Below are positions 51,801 through 63,897 of a stretch of 64,000 nt of DNA, piece after piece. The stretch is from NCBI GenBank assembly GCA_019429425.1, contig JAHYIU010000001.1, positions 22,411 to 86,410 of the forward strand. Direction: 5' to 3'. Numbering within the stretch: the stretch's first letter is position 1; the number at the start of each line of letters is the position of its first letter. Position numbers and translations under genes: made by a program. A model generated the notes under the pieces. It made no database searches and had not been told where the DNA came from. It worked only from the letters and a program-made list of their open reading frames with translations. This stretch comes from Candidatus Syntrophosphaera sp. Its GTDB lineage: Bacteria > Cloacimonadota > Cloacimonadia > Cloacimonadales > Cloacimonadaceae.

Positions 51801-54543
51801 ACGCAGTGGTGCCGCCATAGACGTTGAATTCGCCGCCAAAGATATGGAGGTCTCCGCGCAGGTCGACCCAGCCCCCGATATTGTACAGATTTATCGTTCC
51901 GCCGGCGTTCAGATACCAGCCTCCGGCTATTCCATTGTCGCTCAGATCGTTGGCCGTGAAGGTGCCGGCCAGGATGTCGATCGCGCCGGCGGTCCAGTCA
52001 TACTCGGCGCAGGTGACCACCGCGGTGGAACTGTTTACCCGCAAAGCGGCTGTGCAATTTGTTTCCAGGATGTTGAAGTTCTCCGAATAATTGCAGTATT
52101 GATGTGCATCGCCGGCGAAGATCACGCGTGATGTGCCTTCCGTAAAGGCAGCCTGGCCGAGCGTGTTGATCCAGTCTCCTTTCACGGTCAAGGTATGATC
52201 GTTGGCATTGAACACACCGCCGTTGATGGTCAGATTTCCCCTGACCTCAATGTTGGAAAGAACGTTGACCGTGTAGCCGCTGTCTTTGTTGATCCTCAGG
52301 TTGTTGAAGTAACTCCCGGCATCGGTCAAGGTGATGTTGCGCGAAGCGTTGCCTTCCATGCTGATCGTGCCGGAATTCAGGCTACAGGCTGCATCCGCGT
52401 AAACAGTGAAATTCCCTTTGACCACGGTAGTGCCGGAATAGCTATGATACAGGATGTTCCCACCATACACGAGGACGCTTCCGTTGATGGTCAGTTGGGA
52501 CGTGGACAGATTACTGACGGCAACGTAACCTGTTGTTTTATAGAGGCTCAGACCCGCTATGGTGGAGGCCGTGTAGGTCCGGATGAAAGAATTGCCGTTG
52601 CCATAGAAACGCAGGTATCCGCTGGCGAGGTTTATGGAGGTGTGAAACTCGACGTCGCTTTGGACGAAGATGTATCCGCCCGCGGGAATGCTGGCAGTTG
52701 ATCCTGCCCTGAAGAACAGATCTCCCCCGACGTAGAGATCTGATAGCGAAGCACTTAAGGTGAGCGATCCCGAGATATCCGCGTTGTTGGCAACATTCAG
52801 CGCGACCCCGCCGATCGAGAGGGATGCCCCGTTGCGTAGTTCCAGATTCTTCGCGTTGGCATTGGAAGATACCACCGGGTAATTGGTCAGGCCGCTGGGA
52901 ATGATCACATCCTGGGAACTGGTCGGCACGGAGTTCAGGCTCCAGTTCGAGCCAGTATGCCAGTTGGTGGAGCTGCTGCCGTCCCAGACGTTGGGCACCG
53001 AGTTGCGCACTTTGAAGGTCATTGTGGTGCCGCCGGAGGAACTGATATCGGTGATGACCAGGTTTCCCACCGACTGGGTGGTCGTGTTCACATAGAGCCA
53101 GGGTTCCGGATTGGCGCCAGTATGGATCGCGGTCCGGGATACGTTGGAGGAAAAATGGGCTGAATTGATGGTCCCGTTAAGCGTGACCGTCCCGCCTGGC
53201 CTGTAGAGATAGACCTCGTCGGGTGGCCCGTTTGAGTTTCCGCGCAGGGTTGTGCCGTCATGAACCGTTATGATCCTGCTCACCAGGATGCCAGAGGCGG
53301 GAATGGAGTTTTCATAGGTGCCCGTTTTGCGGCGGTACTCCAAAACATAGAACTGGTTGGGGTTGGTGGAGGCTATCTTGTAGCAGGAGAAGGGATTCTG
53401 GTCTATGGCTGTCAGGGTGTATGTGGTGGGGGTCGATGTGGGCGTGATGGTGGGGATGGTGGTAAACCAATTCCCGTATTTCCATTTCATGTAGGTCAGA
53501 TGGTGCTGGGGTATGGCGGCATCCCATTCCATCAGGTCCCAAGACCCCACCGGCGTAAGGTGGTCATAATCGTCACTGTAGTGATACAAATCCGGGAATC
53601 CCAGGGTGTGGGACATCTCGTGGCAGATAACGCCGCGGGCGATGGAGTTTGAGAATTGCAGGTTGTAGTCCCACACCCGCTTGGTGTTGATGTATACCGC
53701 CGTGACCAGATGCAGGGTCCAGTGGTGCGGCCAAAGCGGGCTGTTCCAGATCCCAGAGGAGTTACCCTGGGCCACGAAGGTTATGTTGTCCACGTTGCCG
53801 TCCCCGTCCCCGTCGACATTCAGGCCGGCTGGTATGCTGCCGCTCACCGAAACGATCGCGGCCCGCATCATGGTTTGCAGCCTGGTATAACCTTGTGTGT
53901 CAGTGGTATAGCCGATGGTGTTGGAGGCGCTCCAAGGCAGGAAATAACCGCGGTTGTGGCTGTCCTGGAAGCTGCGGATGATCCCACCCACCGGGGCCGG
54001 GTAAAAGGTGGTGTTAATGGTCAGTTGGCTGTTGCTTTCCTCCAGAAAGTAGCCACGCATCGAGGCTCCGGTGGTGGAATTGCACATGGATACATAATCC
54101 GAGATCGGTCCAGTGTATTCGGATTGATCAGCGAATCTGACAAAGATGAAGATGTTGTTGATCGTGCCGGTGGTTGGAGCCCGGTCATCGGGGGTGCCCA
54201 AAGCAGCTTGATGGGCGGCGATCCGCTCTTCCACGATCCGGGGGTCGATCCGCAGCTTGGGCGGGATGCCCAGAGACGACGGATCGATGCTGCCGGCCAC
54301 ATATTCCGATGGCCGGATGGAATCTCCGTCTGGAAGGGCATACACATAATATCCCGTGGCGGGATCCAGCATTATGGTGTAGTTCTCGCCATCGTGGATG
54401 TTGCGGTGGAATTCGTCGCCAGTGACGAAGGCAGCGTAAGTACTGCCGTCAGGCTGTTCGAGGCTAAGGGGTTGATTCTTGACAAAATTGGCGTTCAGGA
54501 TGGCAAAGCTAAGCAGCAGTGCCAGTAAAGCAAGGACTTTCAT
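48817..54543 (-). CDS. Giant secreted M6-family metalloprotease with long beta-rich repeats
   Basis: About 1908 residues from ATG 54543 (AAGGAGA upstream). Signal peptide (MKVLALLALLLSFAILNA), propeptide with the GxYTIMLDP-type pattern, and an immune-inhibitor-A/M6 catalytic domain with HEMSHTLGFPDLYH (zinc His 308 and 312, third ligand downstream). After a bridging region come at least three copies of a repeat of about 245 residues (cores include DLDINGxxxLxxGxxxA, WINxxGxAAFxxGTSxVxFD, LDFKDxGI and PTGGxxEM), then an Fn3-like end (YFYRVTAIV) and no FlgD-like sorting module. Probably secreted and adhesive, degrading external protein. Confidence 0.85.
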   Translation of the reverse strand: MKVLALLALLLSFAILNANFVKNQPLSLEQPDGSTYAAFVTGDEFHRNIHDGENYTIMLDPATGYYVYALPDGDSIRPSEYVAGSIDPSSLGIPPKLRIDPRIVEERIAAHQAALGTPDDRAPTTGTINNIFIFVRFADQSEYTGPISDYVSMCNSTTGASMRGYFLEESNSQLTINTTFYPAPVGGIIRSFQDSHNRGYFLPWSASNTIGYTTDTQGYTRLQTMMRAAIVSVSGSIPAGLNVDGDGDGNVDNITFVAQGNSSGIWNSPLWPHHWTLHLVTAVYINTKRVWDYNLQFSNSIARGVICHEMSHTLGFPDLYHYSDDYDHLTPVGSWDLMEWDAAIPQHHLTYMKWKYGNWFTTIPTITPTSTPTTYTLTAIDQNPFSCYKIASTNPNQFYVLEYRRKTGTYENSIPASGILVSRIITVHDGTTLRGNSNGPPDEVYLYRPGGTVTLNGTINSAHFSSNVSRTAIHTGANPEPWLYVNTTTQSVGNLVITDISSSGGTTMTFKVRNSVPNVWDGSSSTNWHTGSNWSLNSVPTSSQDVIIPSGLTNYPVVSSNANAKNLELRNGASLSIGGVALNVANNADISGSLTLSASLSDLYVGGDLFFRAGSTASIPAGGYIFVQSDVEFHTSINLASGYLRFYGNGNSFIRTYTASTIAGLSLYKTTGYVAVSNLSTSQLTINGSVLVYGGNILYHSYSGTTVVKGNFTVYADAACSLNSGTISMEGNASRNITLTDAGSYFNNLRINKDSGYTVNVLSNIEVRGNLTINGGVFNANDHTLTVKGDWINTLGQAAFTEGTSRVIFAGDAHQYCNYSENFNILETNCTAALRVNSSTAVVTCAEYDWTAGAIDILAGTFTANDLSDNGIAGGWYLNAGGTINLYNIGGWVDLRGDLHIFGGEFNVYGGTTASYWPFASNASLSMSGGVLDFKDQGIYIYENVAYTFTENITGGTIRVARNIQIDRSDFTPTGGLIEMVGSMDASVSHWAGSNLYSLKINKQSTREESALIESTATDKEGNVIELTRANTVNASSDLDINGYFMLSNGTFVAPAQMNVRGSWYNYVGEAAFNEGTGLVVFDGNASTTIYATEVFNAIELNKTSSTLNLNLQSSRNLTCNSYNWTQGGLNVTGGTFTALDLVDSGVMGTVNLTSGTINYHQDAGQYIDLRGTITIEGGTFNIHGGVGPAWFSYIDTATLNMSGGILDFKDVGIFVSAALPFNDNISGGTIRTTGNFVCNRSNFNPTGGILEMYGSVDRNISHVAGANLNALKINKSSTRDGIPEALTETDRNGRSRELTRSNTITASSDLDINGDLTLQAGVLSANTRTLNVGGNWINNAGTAAFNAGTSTVVFDKASLGQNVSGTTNFHNVTDSHFGNALAFQGNTGIAGTLTVGNIVTFSAGGTMNNVVNTVSGAILAFYGTTIHNIASYTGGGSLRAWSNSHVVIADLTQNGLYGSFIADTGHLEFHQGTDQYNDVNGDMTIANNGIVDIYGGSMDCYIGYTNPITFTLSSGEFNVKDRGIWLTSTNSGDYAISGGTIRANGNFFDNRGSFDPTGGTVELTGSGDNTVTLLPTSWFWTLKVNKLATRESGIDPMFETDREGNVHPITRTRNLTINECTVKGGFIQDAANVVSLGGTLTVSDGYITSINGGLLQTGGYNLVCTGNLNINGTLLVSPGSSLMMSHTKNVNINSGGEFLASGTSTQAATVTHNVSGYYGFNVESGATVGAAYTVFEYMSASGINVKTGSLVNTNYAFDYCTFRLGLSGGRLLQINNSQSFTVTGAFFPTNTWSGAYNVTKTADSGLVYFAGWSGPFGGPAFEQDSYNRVWWEGSGVPPIGDLAISYVPSTNRIQLNWTYPLAVTEFRIYRASTPDGTFSQISSTTGTSWSQIVPGDIYFYRVTAIVP

Positions 54544-54701
54544 CTTGGTCTCCTTCAGCCTGCAAGCCTGCAAGATCAGCCATCCGCGCCAACATAAACT
54601 TATTCACACGTAAGGCTCAAATATAAATCAGGGGTTGTGGATGTCAAGATTAAATTGCGTTCAGGATGATATTGGTTGATGAAAGTATTCCACAAAATGA
54701 C

Positions 54702-54722
54702 AAAAAACCCTCCAACCGGGTT
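54702..54722 (-). terminator. Probable terminator after the GNAT gene
   Basis: On the minus strand AACCC (54722-54718), 7-nt loop, GGGTT (54710-54706), then TTTT. It lies about 60 nt after the stop at 54783; the short stem lowers confidence. Confidence 0.45.
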
Positions 54723-54782
54723 CTTCATTAGCATACTGGATGCCCTCTCCAGAGTGCAGGAACGGATTCTAACCAAGCTGCT

Positions 54783-55544
54783 TTATTGAATTTCCTTCCA
54801 AGCCGACCAACACTGGAAATTCTGGGGCAATTTGGTGAACCCGGCCTTCTCATAGATGCGGATGGCGGCGGGATCAGCCGAAAAAAGGTATAAGTAGTTC
54901 TCGCTGAGCTGATTATGGTATTTCACCAGATAGTCGATCATGGCTCCGCCGAAACCGCGCCCGCGGAATTTATCCCGCGTGTAGACATCGTCCACCCTGC
55001 TATAACCAGCGTAAACGCTCACGGAGGCCAGCGAGGCCAGCTCATCGGCGATGAATCCACCCAACAGATGATAGGAAGGGTGCAGCAGATGGCGCTCCAC
55101 CACTTTGATCGTCCAATCGCCTCCGAACTCGATGGCGATGGTTTCCATCACGTCGATGCTCAGATGGTGCAGCCGCTCGATCCGCAATTCCGGAACCGGC
55201 CTCAGGGTGCTTTCATGCTCATGCATGAAGAACTGCTCGTCTCTGGTCTCGATCTTGAAGCCGTGATTTTCCAAGGCCGGGCCGATCTTTTCGAGTTCCC
55301 TGGCTTGATAGGATTGATGGATGCGGGGGGCAATGCCTTTGGTTTTATAGAAGAACTCAATGTCGCGGATGGATGATTCCGGGCCAAGGTGGTCTGTGAT
55401 CACAGCATGGTTGCTGTCATAGGATTTTTTGTTGCCCTCATTCCAGAAGAGCATGCCGTAGTTTTTGGGTGTCATGTTCGTAAATCGCTGGGGGAAGCGC
55501 AGTTCTGTATCCAGCATGCGGTTCATGTTAAAAGGTAGCGGCAT
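54783..55544 (-). CDS. GNAT-family N-acetyltransferase
   Basis: About 253 residues from ATG 55544 (GGGAGGT immediately upstream); the frame is open further upstream but begins with unrelated residues. The C-terminal half has the acetyl-CoA loop RDKFRGRGFGGAMIDYL and the YEKAGFT strand typical of GNAT; the N-terminal half is a diverged second GNAT-like segment. The substrate is unknown. Confidence 0.75.
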   Translation of the reverse strand: MPLPFNMNRMLDTELRFPQRFTNMTPKNYGMLFWNEGNKKSYDSNHAVITDHLGPESSIRDIEFFYKTKGIAPRIHQSYQARELEKIGPALENHGFKIETRDEQFFMHEHESTLRPVPELRIERLHHLSIDVMETIAIEFGGDWTIKVVERHLLHPSYHLLGGFIADELASLASVSVYAGYSRVDDVYTRDKFRGRGFGGAMIDYLVKYHNQLSENYLYLFSADPAAIRIYEKAGFTKLPQNFQCWSAWKEIQ

Positions 55545-55737
55545 TTTACCTCCCGCCTGTGGTTCATTCGGACAGATACAAGATAGGATATAGCGCTTTG
55601 GCGTCCAGGCAAATGGAGATTGCAGGTAAAATGCTTTTTTTGCTACCCGTCCACCTGAAAGTTCTTGACACTCGGCAAGCGGGCTGAGAATTTGCCTTGG
55701 ATTTGCCCAGCAAAAGCCCGGGCAGGCCAAAGGAGAG

Positions 55738-56214
55738 ATGATGGAACCCAGAATCGTGCATCGCGAAGCCTTCACCGTGGTGGGGATGAAATGCCGCACC
55801 ACTATGGCAGACAATCAGATACCCCGGCTTTGGGAAGATTTCAACCCCCGCGCACGAGCGGTCCAGCACGCTCTTTTTGCGCAGGGCTGCTACGGAATTT
55901 GCTTTAATGAAGAGGGCGACGAGCCCGGAGGAGACTGGTTTTCCTATCTGGCCGGAGTCGAAGTGACCGAGCTGAAAGACGTTCCCGCCGGAATGGAATC
56001 CCTACTGATCCCGGCATCCGACCACGCAGTCTTCGAACATCTTGGCACCCTGGAAAACCTCCAGCAGACCTATCACTTCATCTACAACCAGTGGCTGCCC
56101 CAAAGCGAATACGTCATGTTGGGCAGCCAGGATTTCGAGCTCTACGACCAGCGCTTCAAATATGGCCTGCCCGATTCCGTGATGGAGATCTGGATCCCTG
56201 TCAGCAAAAAGTAG
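55738..56214 (+). CDS. GyrI-like/AraC effector-binding domain protein
   Basis: A 158-residue single-domain protein with the GyrI/BmrR-type small-molecule-binding fold (PRLWEDFNPRA, CYGICFNE, YLAGVEVTELKDVPAGMESLLIPA, FELYDQRF, MEIWIPVSKK). Free-standing versions bind or sequester ligands or proteins. It is divergent from the GNAT gene and about 22 nt upstream of the radical SAM gene, probably co-transcribed with it. Confidence 0.75.
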   Translation: MMEPRIVHREAFTVVGMKCRTTMADNQIPRLWEDFNPRARAVQHALFAQGCYGICFNEEGDEPGGDWFSYLAGVEVTELKDVPAGMESLLIPASDHAVFEHLGTLENLQQTYHFIYNQWLPQSEYVMLGSQDFELYDQRFKYGLPDSVMEIWIPVSKK

Positions 56215-56236
56215 GCCCGGCCTGAAGATCTGCCTG

Positions 56237-57571
56237 GTGGGGCTCAACAGCGCCTGGTACCAGAGCAATCCGGCCCTCTATTACCTGCGTAACTCTTTGC
56301 GCGGCTTGGGCATGCGGGTGAGGATCAGGGAATTTGCCCTGTCCGAGCAACCCATGGACATACTGGCCACCCTGATCGGCCTGAAGCCTGATGTGATCTG
56401 CTTTTCTGCCTATGTCTGGAACCGCGGCCTGATCCAACTGCTCATCCCCGAACTGCGCAAACTTTTACCCAAGGCAAAGATCGTCCTGGGCGGTCCGGAA
56501 GCGGACTCTCCGAGCCTGCAAGAATCTCCGGATTTTGTGCTGAGAGGGCCTGGCGAAGGGATCTTCCGCTTGCTGGCGGAATCAGGCTTTTCCCTGCCCC
56601 GGGGCATCCATGAGGCCCCCGCGCCGCATTTGCAGGACCTGCCCTTTCCCTATCGTGCCAGCGACAAACCCGCACTGCAAAACAAACTCATCTATTACGA
56701 AACCTCGCGCGGCTGCCCCTTCCGCTGCGTGTATTGCCTTTCCGCTTTGGACACGCGCAATGAAGCGCGCTTCGATCCAGCCCTGTCCGCGGACCGAAAA
56801 CGCCTTTTTGCTGAACTGGACAGGCTTGTGGCTCTCGAACCCCGCACCCTCAAATTCGTTGACCGCAGCTTCAATGCCCATCCCGGCCTGGCCCGCCTGA
56901 TCTGGAAATATGCCCTGGAGCGAGGCCAATCCTGCGAATTCCACTTTGAGATCTACCCGGGCCTGCTGGCTGAAGAGGACATCCGATTGCTGGAAAAAGC
57001 CCCGCCCGGCCGCATCCGCTTTGAGATCGGGATCCAGACCACCAACCCCGAAGTCGCCACAAACTGCGGACGCGCCTCCGACTGGCCCAAAGCCCGAAAC
57101 ATCCTCCTGGCCTTGCGCCAGCGCACTCAGGTCCGCGTCCATGCCGACCTGCTGGCCGGATTGCCCGGCGAAAACATCAGCTCCATCTTCAATTCCCTCG
57201 ATGAACTCGCGGCCCTCTTTCCGCATGAGATCCAGCTCGGTTTGCTGAAGATCCTGCCCCACACCCCGATGCGCGATATCGCCTCGCAAAGAGGTTATTT
57301 ATGGATGGACGATCCGCCCTACCAGGTGCTGGCTTCCGATGCCCTCTCCTTTGCCGAGATCTCCGAATTGCACGACCTCGCGCGAGCCATCAACCTATAT
57401 TGGAACAAGGCTGAATTTATCGGTCACTGGGAGGATCTGCTGAAGTCTGGCAAACCAGCCTCCGAATTGTTCATTCGCCTCAGAAGCCATCACTACGCCA
57501 ATTCTCTGCCCCTGCACAGCATTTCCCGCCAGGCCAGGGCTGAGATTTTTGCCAAAACCCTCCTGATCTGA
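56237..57571 (+). CDS. B12-binding-domain radical SAM protein
   Basis: A 444-residue protein: an N-terminal cobalamin-binding-like domain (VICFSAYVWNRG, IVLGGPEADSP), the radical SAM cluster CPFRCVYC (three Cys), the TIM-barrel SAM core, and a C-terminal extension (RSHHYANSLPLHSI). The annotated GTG start is conservative; the homologous start LKICLVGLNS suggests an in-frame CTG at 56222. The substrate is unknown; related enzymes often act in methyl transfer or as uncharacterised radical chemistry in anaerobes. Confidence 0.82.
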   Translation: MGLNSAWYQSNPALYYLRNSLRGLGMRVRIREFALSEQPMDILATLIGLKPDVICFSAYVWNRGLIQLLIPELRKLLPKAKIVLGGPEADSPSLQESPDFVLRGPGEGIFRLLAESGFSLPRGIHEAPAPHLQDLPFPYRASDKPALQNKLIYYETSRGCPFRCVYCLSALDTRNEARFDPALSADRKRLFAELDRLVALEPRTLKFVDRSFNAHPGLARLIWKYALERGQSCEFHFEIYPGLLAEEDIRLLEKAPPGRIRFEIGIQTTNPEVATNCGRASDWPKARNILLALRQRTQVRVHADLLAGLPGENISSIFNSLDELAALFPHEIQLGLLKILPHTPMRDIASQRGYLWMDDPPYQVLASDALSFAEISELHDLARAINLYWNKAEFIGHWEDLLKSGKPASELFIRLRSHHYANSLPLHSISRQARAEIFAKTLLI

Positions 57572-57701
57572 TCCGCGAACCAGCTCTATGGTTAATATCT
57601 CACTATTCATCAACCAGTTAATTATACTAATGTAATAGATCATTCATCCTGGATGTTTATCTCCAATGCTAACAATTAAATACATGATCAGTGCGGCTAT
57701 G

Positions 57702-57790
57702 GCTCCCCTTATCAATACGGTGTCAATACGGACTCATTACGGACAAAGTCCGTAATGAGTCCGTATTGATAGCGTAATGATAAGGAGGGC
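57702..57790. repeat. Class B palindromic hairpin element, copy 5 (inverted, decaying)
   Basis: An 89-bp hairpin with an AAA loop (57745-57747), the reverse orientation of copies 3 and 4. Mismatches at 57720/57772, 57715/57777 and 57706/57786 and wobbles show decay. The left arm carries the copy 4 variant (AATACGGTGTCAATACGG) while the right arm reads like copy 3 at the same module, indicating recombination or an older state. The right flank GAGGGCGG matches class A ends. Confidence 0.85.
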
Positions 57791-57832
57791 GGAGAGGGCT
57801 CCTGAAAGATATGTATAGAGTATCAAGTGAAA

Positions 57833-57925
57833 TTGCAAATAATATCAATTTCGTTGCAAATCGCTGTTTTTAGTGAGACTCCTGTATCAAGGTTTTTGCA
57901 AATCGGTATCACCCTTTTTGCAAAT
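57833..57925. repeat. Four spaced TTGCAAAT direct repeats
   Basis: TTGCAAAT occurs at 57833, 57854, 57896 and 57918, with start-to-start distances 21, 42 and 22. The near-multiple of two helical turns is the pattern of a regulator-binding array, but the region is degraded DNA without an adjacent intact gene. Confidence 0.45.
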
Positions 57926-58050
57926 TCATTAGTCAGTGCTTTGATAATAATCGAAAAAACGTGAGATACACCGGGCGGTGATCGTCTCGTCAAAGTCGGT
58001 GATAATGATGATACCAAAGTCGATGTAGCCCGGTGAGCCGATGTATCTCG

Positions 58051-58350
58051 ATTCCAGGCTATGTTTCGCATATTGTGGGAACAAAATCAGCCAATGAACT
58101 GGGTATTTGTGATATGAGCGGTAATCTATTTGAATGGGTGTGGGATCCTTATGCTGCTTAGCCAAGCGGCTCTTATACTGACCCTGTTGGTCCGACCCCC
58201 ACGATTTCTTGCGGTCGTGTGTGGCGAGGAGGTAGCCATAATTATGGAGGCTTACATTGCCAGATGACGACTAGAATGAATGAAATGAGTGCACACTGGA
58301 GATCATTTTATGTTGGCTTCCGAGTGTGCAGAAATCCCCTTAGATATTGA
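58051..58350 (+). pseudogene. Formylglycine-generating-enzyme (SUMF1)-like fragment with internal stop
   Basis: A frame of 99 codons with the family signatures VGTKSANELG, MSGNLFEWVWDP, WRGGSHNYGG and YVGFRVCRN, ending TGA 58348-58350. A TAG stop interrupts it at 58159-58161, where TAT (Tyr) would fit. The upstream two-thirds is missing. Such domains occur in secreted proteins and diverse modifying enzymes; this copy is nonfunctional. Confidence 0.75.
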
Positions 58351-58363
58351 TAAATATTGAAAT

Positions 58364-61963
<3,600 letters not shown>

Positions 61964-62010
61964 TTATTCTCCTTGGTCGGGATATGCATATCGTAAGGGC
62001 TGAAAAAGGA

Positions 62011-63348
62011 TCATGGAGCGGTTATATCCTGTTCGGACAATTTGCGGAAATGGGTCCAGATGGTTTCATTGGGTTCGCTCCAAGCATCCGGGGCAGTGGC
62101 AAATTCAGGGTTTTCGGCCAATACATGCTCGCGAACGTATTCCGGCAGGTCTGCAAAACCGCCCTCCAGTTTGCGTCCGCGGCAGACCCAGATCACGTTT
62201 CCGGTGCTGTTGGCCATCTGCATGAAGGGCAGCCAGGGATAGATCCTGGTGAAGGAGTAGGTCGCCGGCACGCTGCTTAACTCCGGATCAGCCAGATCAG
62301 ATCTTTCCGCCATGTATTGGACGAACTCCGCCGCCTGGTAGATGTCGCTATGTGAAGATAGGGGAAACTCCCTGCGGGGCAGAGGGTTGGGATAATAGGG
62401 GAAAGTTTCGGTGTAAAAGGCGAGCTTGTCTCCCAGGTCCATGGAGGGCAGGATCATGGGGAGCAGGCTCATGGTTTCCTCATTGAAGGAAAGATCTTGG
62501 TTCACAGGGTCGTTAAAGACATGCAGCACAGGCACATCCCTGCCCGTGATGAGATTGCGCCAGTTATCTAGCACCTGGTTTGTGCGATGGTCGAGGAAAA
62601 AGGCCACTTCCTTGCCCAGCAGGTTGTATCCGTTTTCTTTGGGCACAGCCCGGACGATGTTATACCCTTCCACGGCGAAGAGTTCCTTGCGCTTGTCACC
62701 TGGGATAAAGCTGTAAACCGCTCCCTTCCAGTGAAAAACTGTTTCCGCTCCGCTCAGGTCTGCCCGCACCCGGACGTAGTCGTCCAGATAGGACGAACCA
62801 AGGCTTTGAAAGCCAAAACTGCCGATGATGCGTTCAAATGCCGGTTCCGCCAGGGTGAAGCCGGCTCTTTCCTCCCCGGAGCATTTGAGCAGGAAATGCC
62901 GGTCTTTTTGGCGGATCCTGATGAGCGTGCTTCTCAGGGTTAGATTGCTGTAATGGTTGGAATTCAGGATGATCCGGTGCGCGGCCAAGCCGCTCAATGT
63001 ATCCGCTTCGGAGGCAAGCACTTTGATGTTGATGTGTCCCTGGCGGGCCAGTTCGCTGGTCACAGCTTCCAGGCCATTCTGCATGTAATCCATGAAATCG
63101 AGGTGCCGGTCATAATCGCTCAGAGGCTGCACTTCGAGGTTGAAAACACTGGGCAGGGAGGAAACTTCGGATTGCATGATCAGCTCCAGGAAACCAGTTT
63201 CGGGATCGGAACGGAATTCCCAATCTGAGGGGTATTGAAGAATGTAACCGTAATTCTGGCTTGTGTGCTGGGCCCAGTCCTCCGCAGCGTGGAGCAAGGC
63301 TCCACAACACAGAAAGGCCGTCAGCAGGCATAGGGCATATTTGGACAT
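62011..63348 (-). CDS. Secreted protein of unknown function
   Basis: A 445-residue protein with a signal peptide (cleavage likely after HAA near 22) and an N-terminal segment YGYILQYPSDWEFRSDPETG that resembles PsbP/YceI-like exported beta domains in pattern. No family is assigned for the rest and no sorting module is present. Confidence 0.62.
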   Translation of the reverse strand: MSKYALCLLTAFLCCGALLHAAEDWAQHTSQNYGYILQYPSDWEFRSDPETGFLELIMQSEVSSLPSVFNLEVQPLSDYDRHLDFMDYMQNGLEAVTSELARQGHINIKVLASEADTLSGLAAHRIILNSNHYSNLTLRSTLIRIRQKDRHFLLKCSGEERAGFTLAEPAFERIIGSFGFQSLGSSYLDDYVRVRADLSGAETVFHWKGAVYSFIPGDKRKELFAVEGYNIVRAVPKENGYNLLGKEVAFFLDHRTNQVLDNWRNLITGRDVPVLHVFNDPVNQDLSFNEETMSLLPMILPSMDLGDKLAFYTETFPYYPNPLPRREFPLSSHSDIYQAAEFVQYMAERSDLADPELSSVPATYSFTRIYPWLPFMQMANSTGNVIWVCRGRKLEGGFADLPEYVREHVLAENPEFATAPDAWSEPNETIWTHFRKLSEQDITAP

Positions 63349-63501
63349 ATCACCTCACTTCCTGATTCGCTTAACCTGATAAAACATAAAATATTCCGCT
63401 TAATAATGTGTCAAGCAGGAAATGTGGGCCAGTGGCTGCTTGAATTGGCGGGGTGAGATGCTCCGCTAACCGATCTGCGCGAGTGCTTATGATATCAGCT
63501 A

Positions 63502-63897
63502 TCAGAATTTTAGCAGCTCCTGCAGTTCAAGCAGGTCTTCGCGGGCAAAATTATTCTGGTCGGGACCGTCCGCGTAACCGTCAAAGCCGGAAAAGATGAG
63601 GGCGGAGGCCATTTCCGGACCAGGGCCGTATTCTCCGGAAAGCGGTATGAGGATGTTAATGACCTTCAGTTGGTGGCCAAAGGATGTTTTGATCTCAACA
63701 CTCTTTGGCAAGAGGATCTCGAGGGCCAGGTCCCGGGCTTTGATCCCGGCGATCATTTCCGGAGAAACACCCAGGCGGATCCTGTCATCGCTGGATTCCA
63801 ACAACTTGAGCGCAACGCGGACGATCTCAGCGGTATCCAGGACATGGATCACTTCGCCATCCAGATAAAGTATAAGACCGTTGAATAATGCACCCAC
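63502..63897 (-). CDS. Small hypothetical protein
   Basis: 131 residues, acidic, with no signal peptide or recognised motif. The start is GTG at 63897 with no clear ribosome site; no ATG is available nearby. Coding is supported by length and codon pattern only. The DNA from 63898 to the right edge shows only a weak short hairpin (CTGTC...GACAG, then a T-rich stretch near 63957). Confidence 0.5.
   Translation of the reverse strand: MGALFNGLILYLDGEVIHVLDTAEIVRVALKLLESSDDRIRLGVSPEMIAGIKARDLALEILLPKSVEIKTSFGHQLKVINILIPLSGEYGPGPEMASALIFSGFDGYADGPDQNNFAREDLLELQELLKF

Noticed and set aside
55545..55814. An extended N-terminus for the GNAT gene.
   Set aside because: The additional residues do not look like a protein domain and the ribosome site is in front of ATG 55544.
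57929..58165. A 78-codon minus-strand frame over the FGE remnant.
   Set aside because: It reads through the antisense of a recognisable pseudogene and has no motif of its own.
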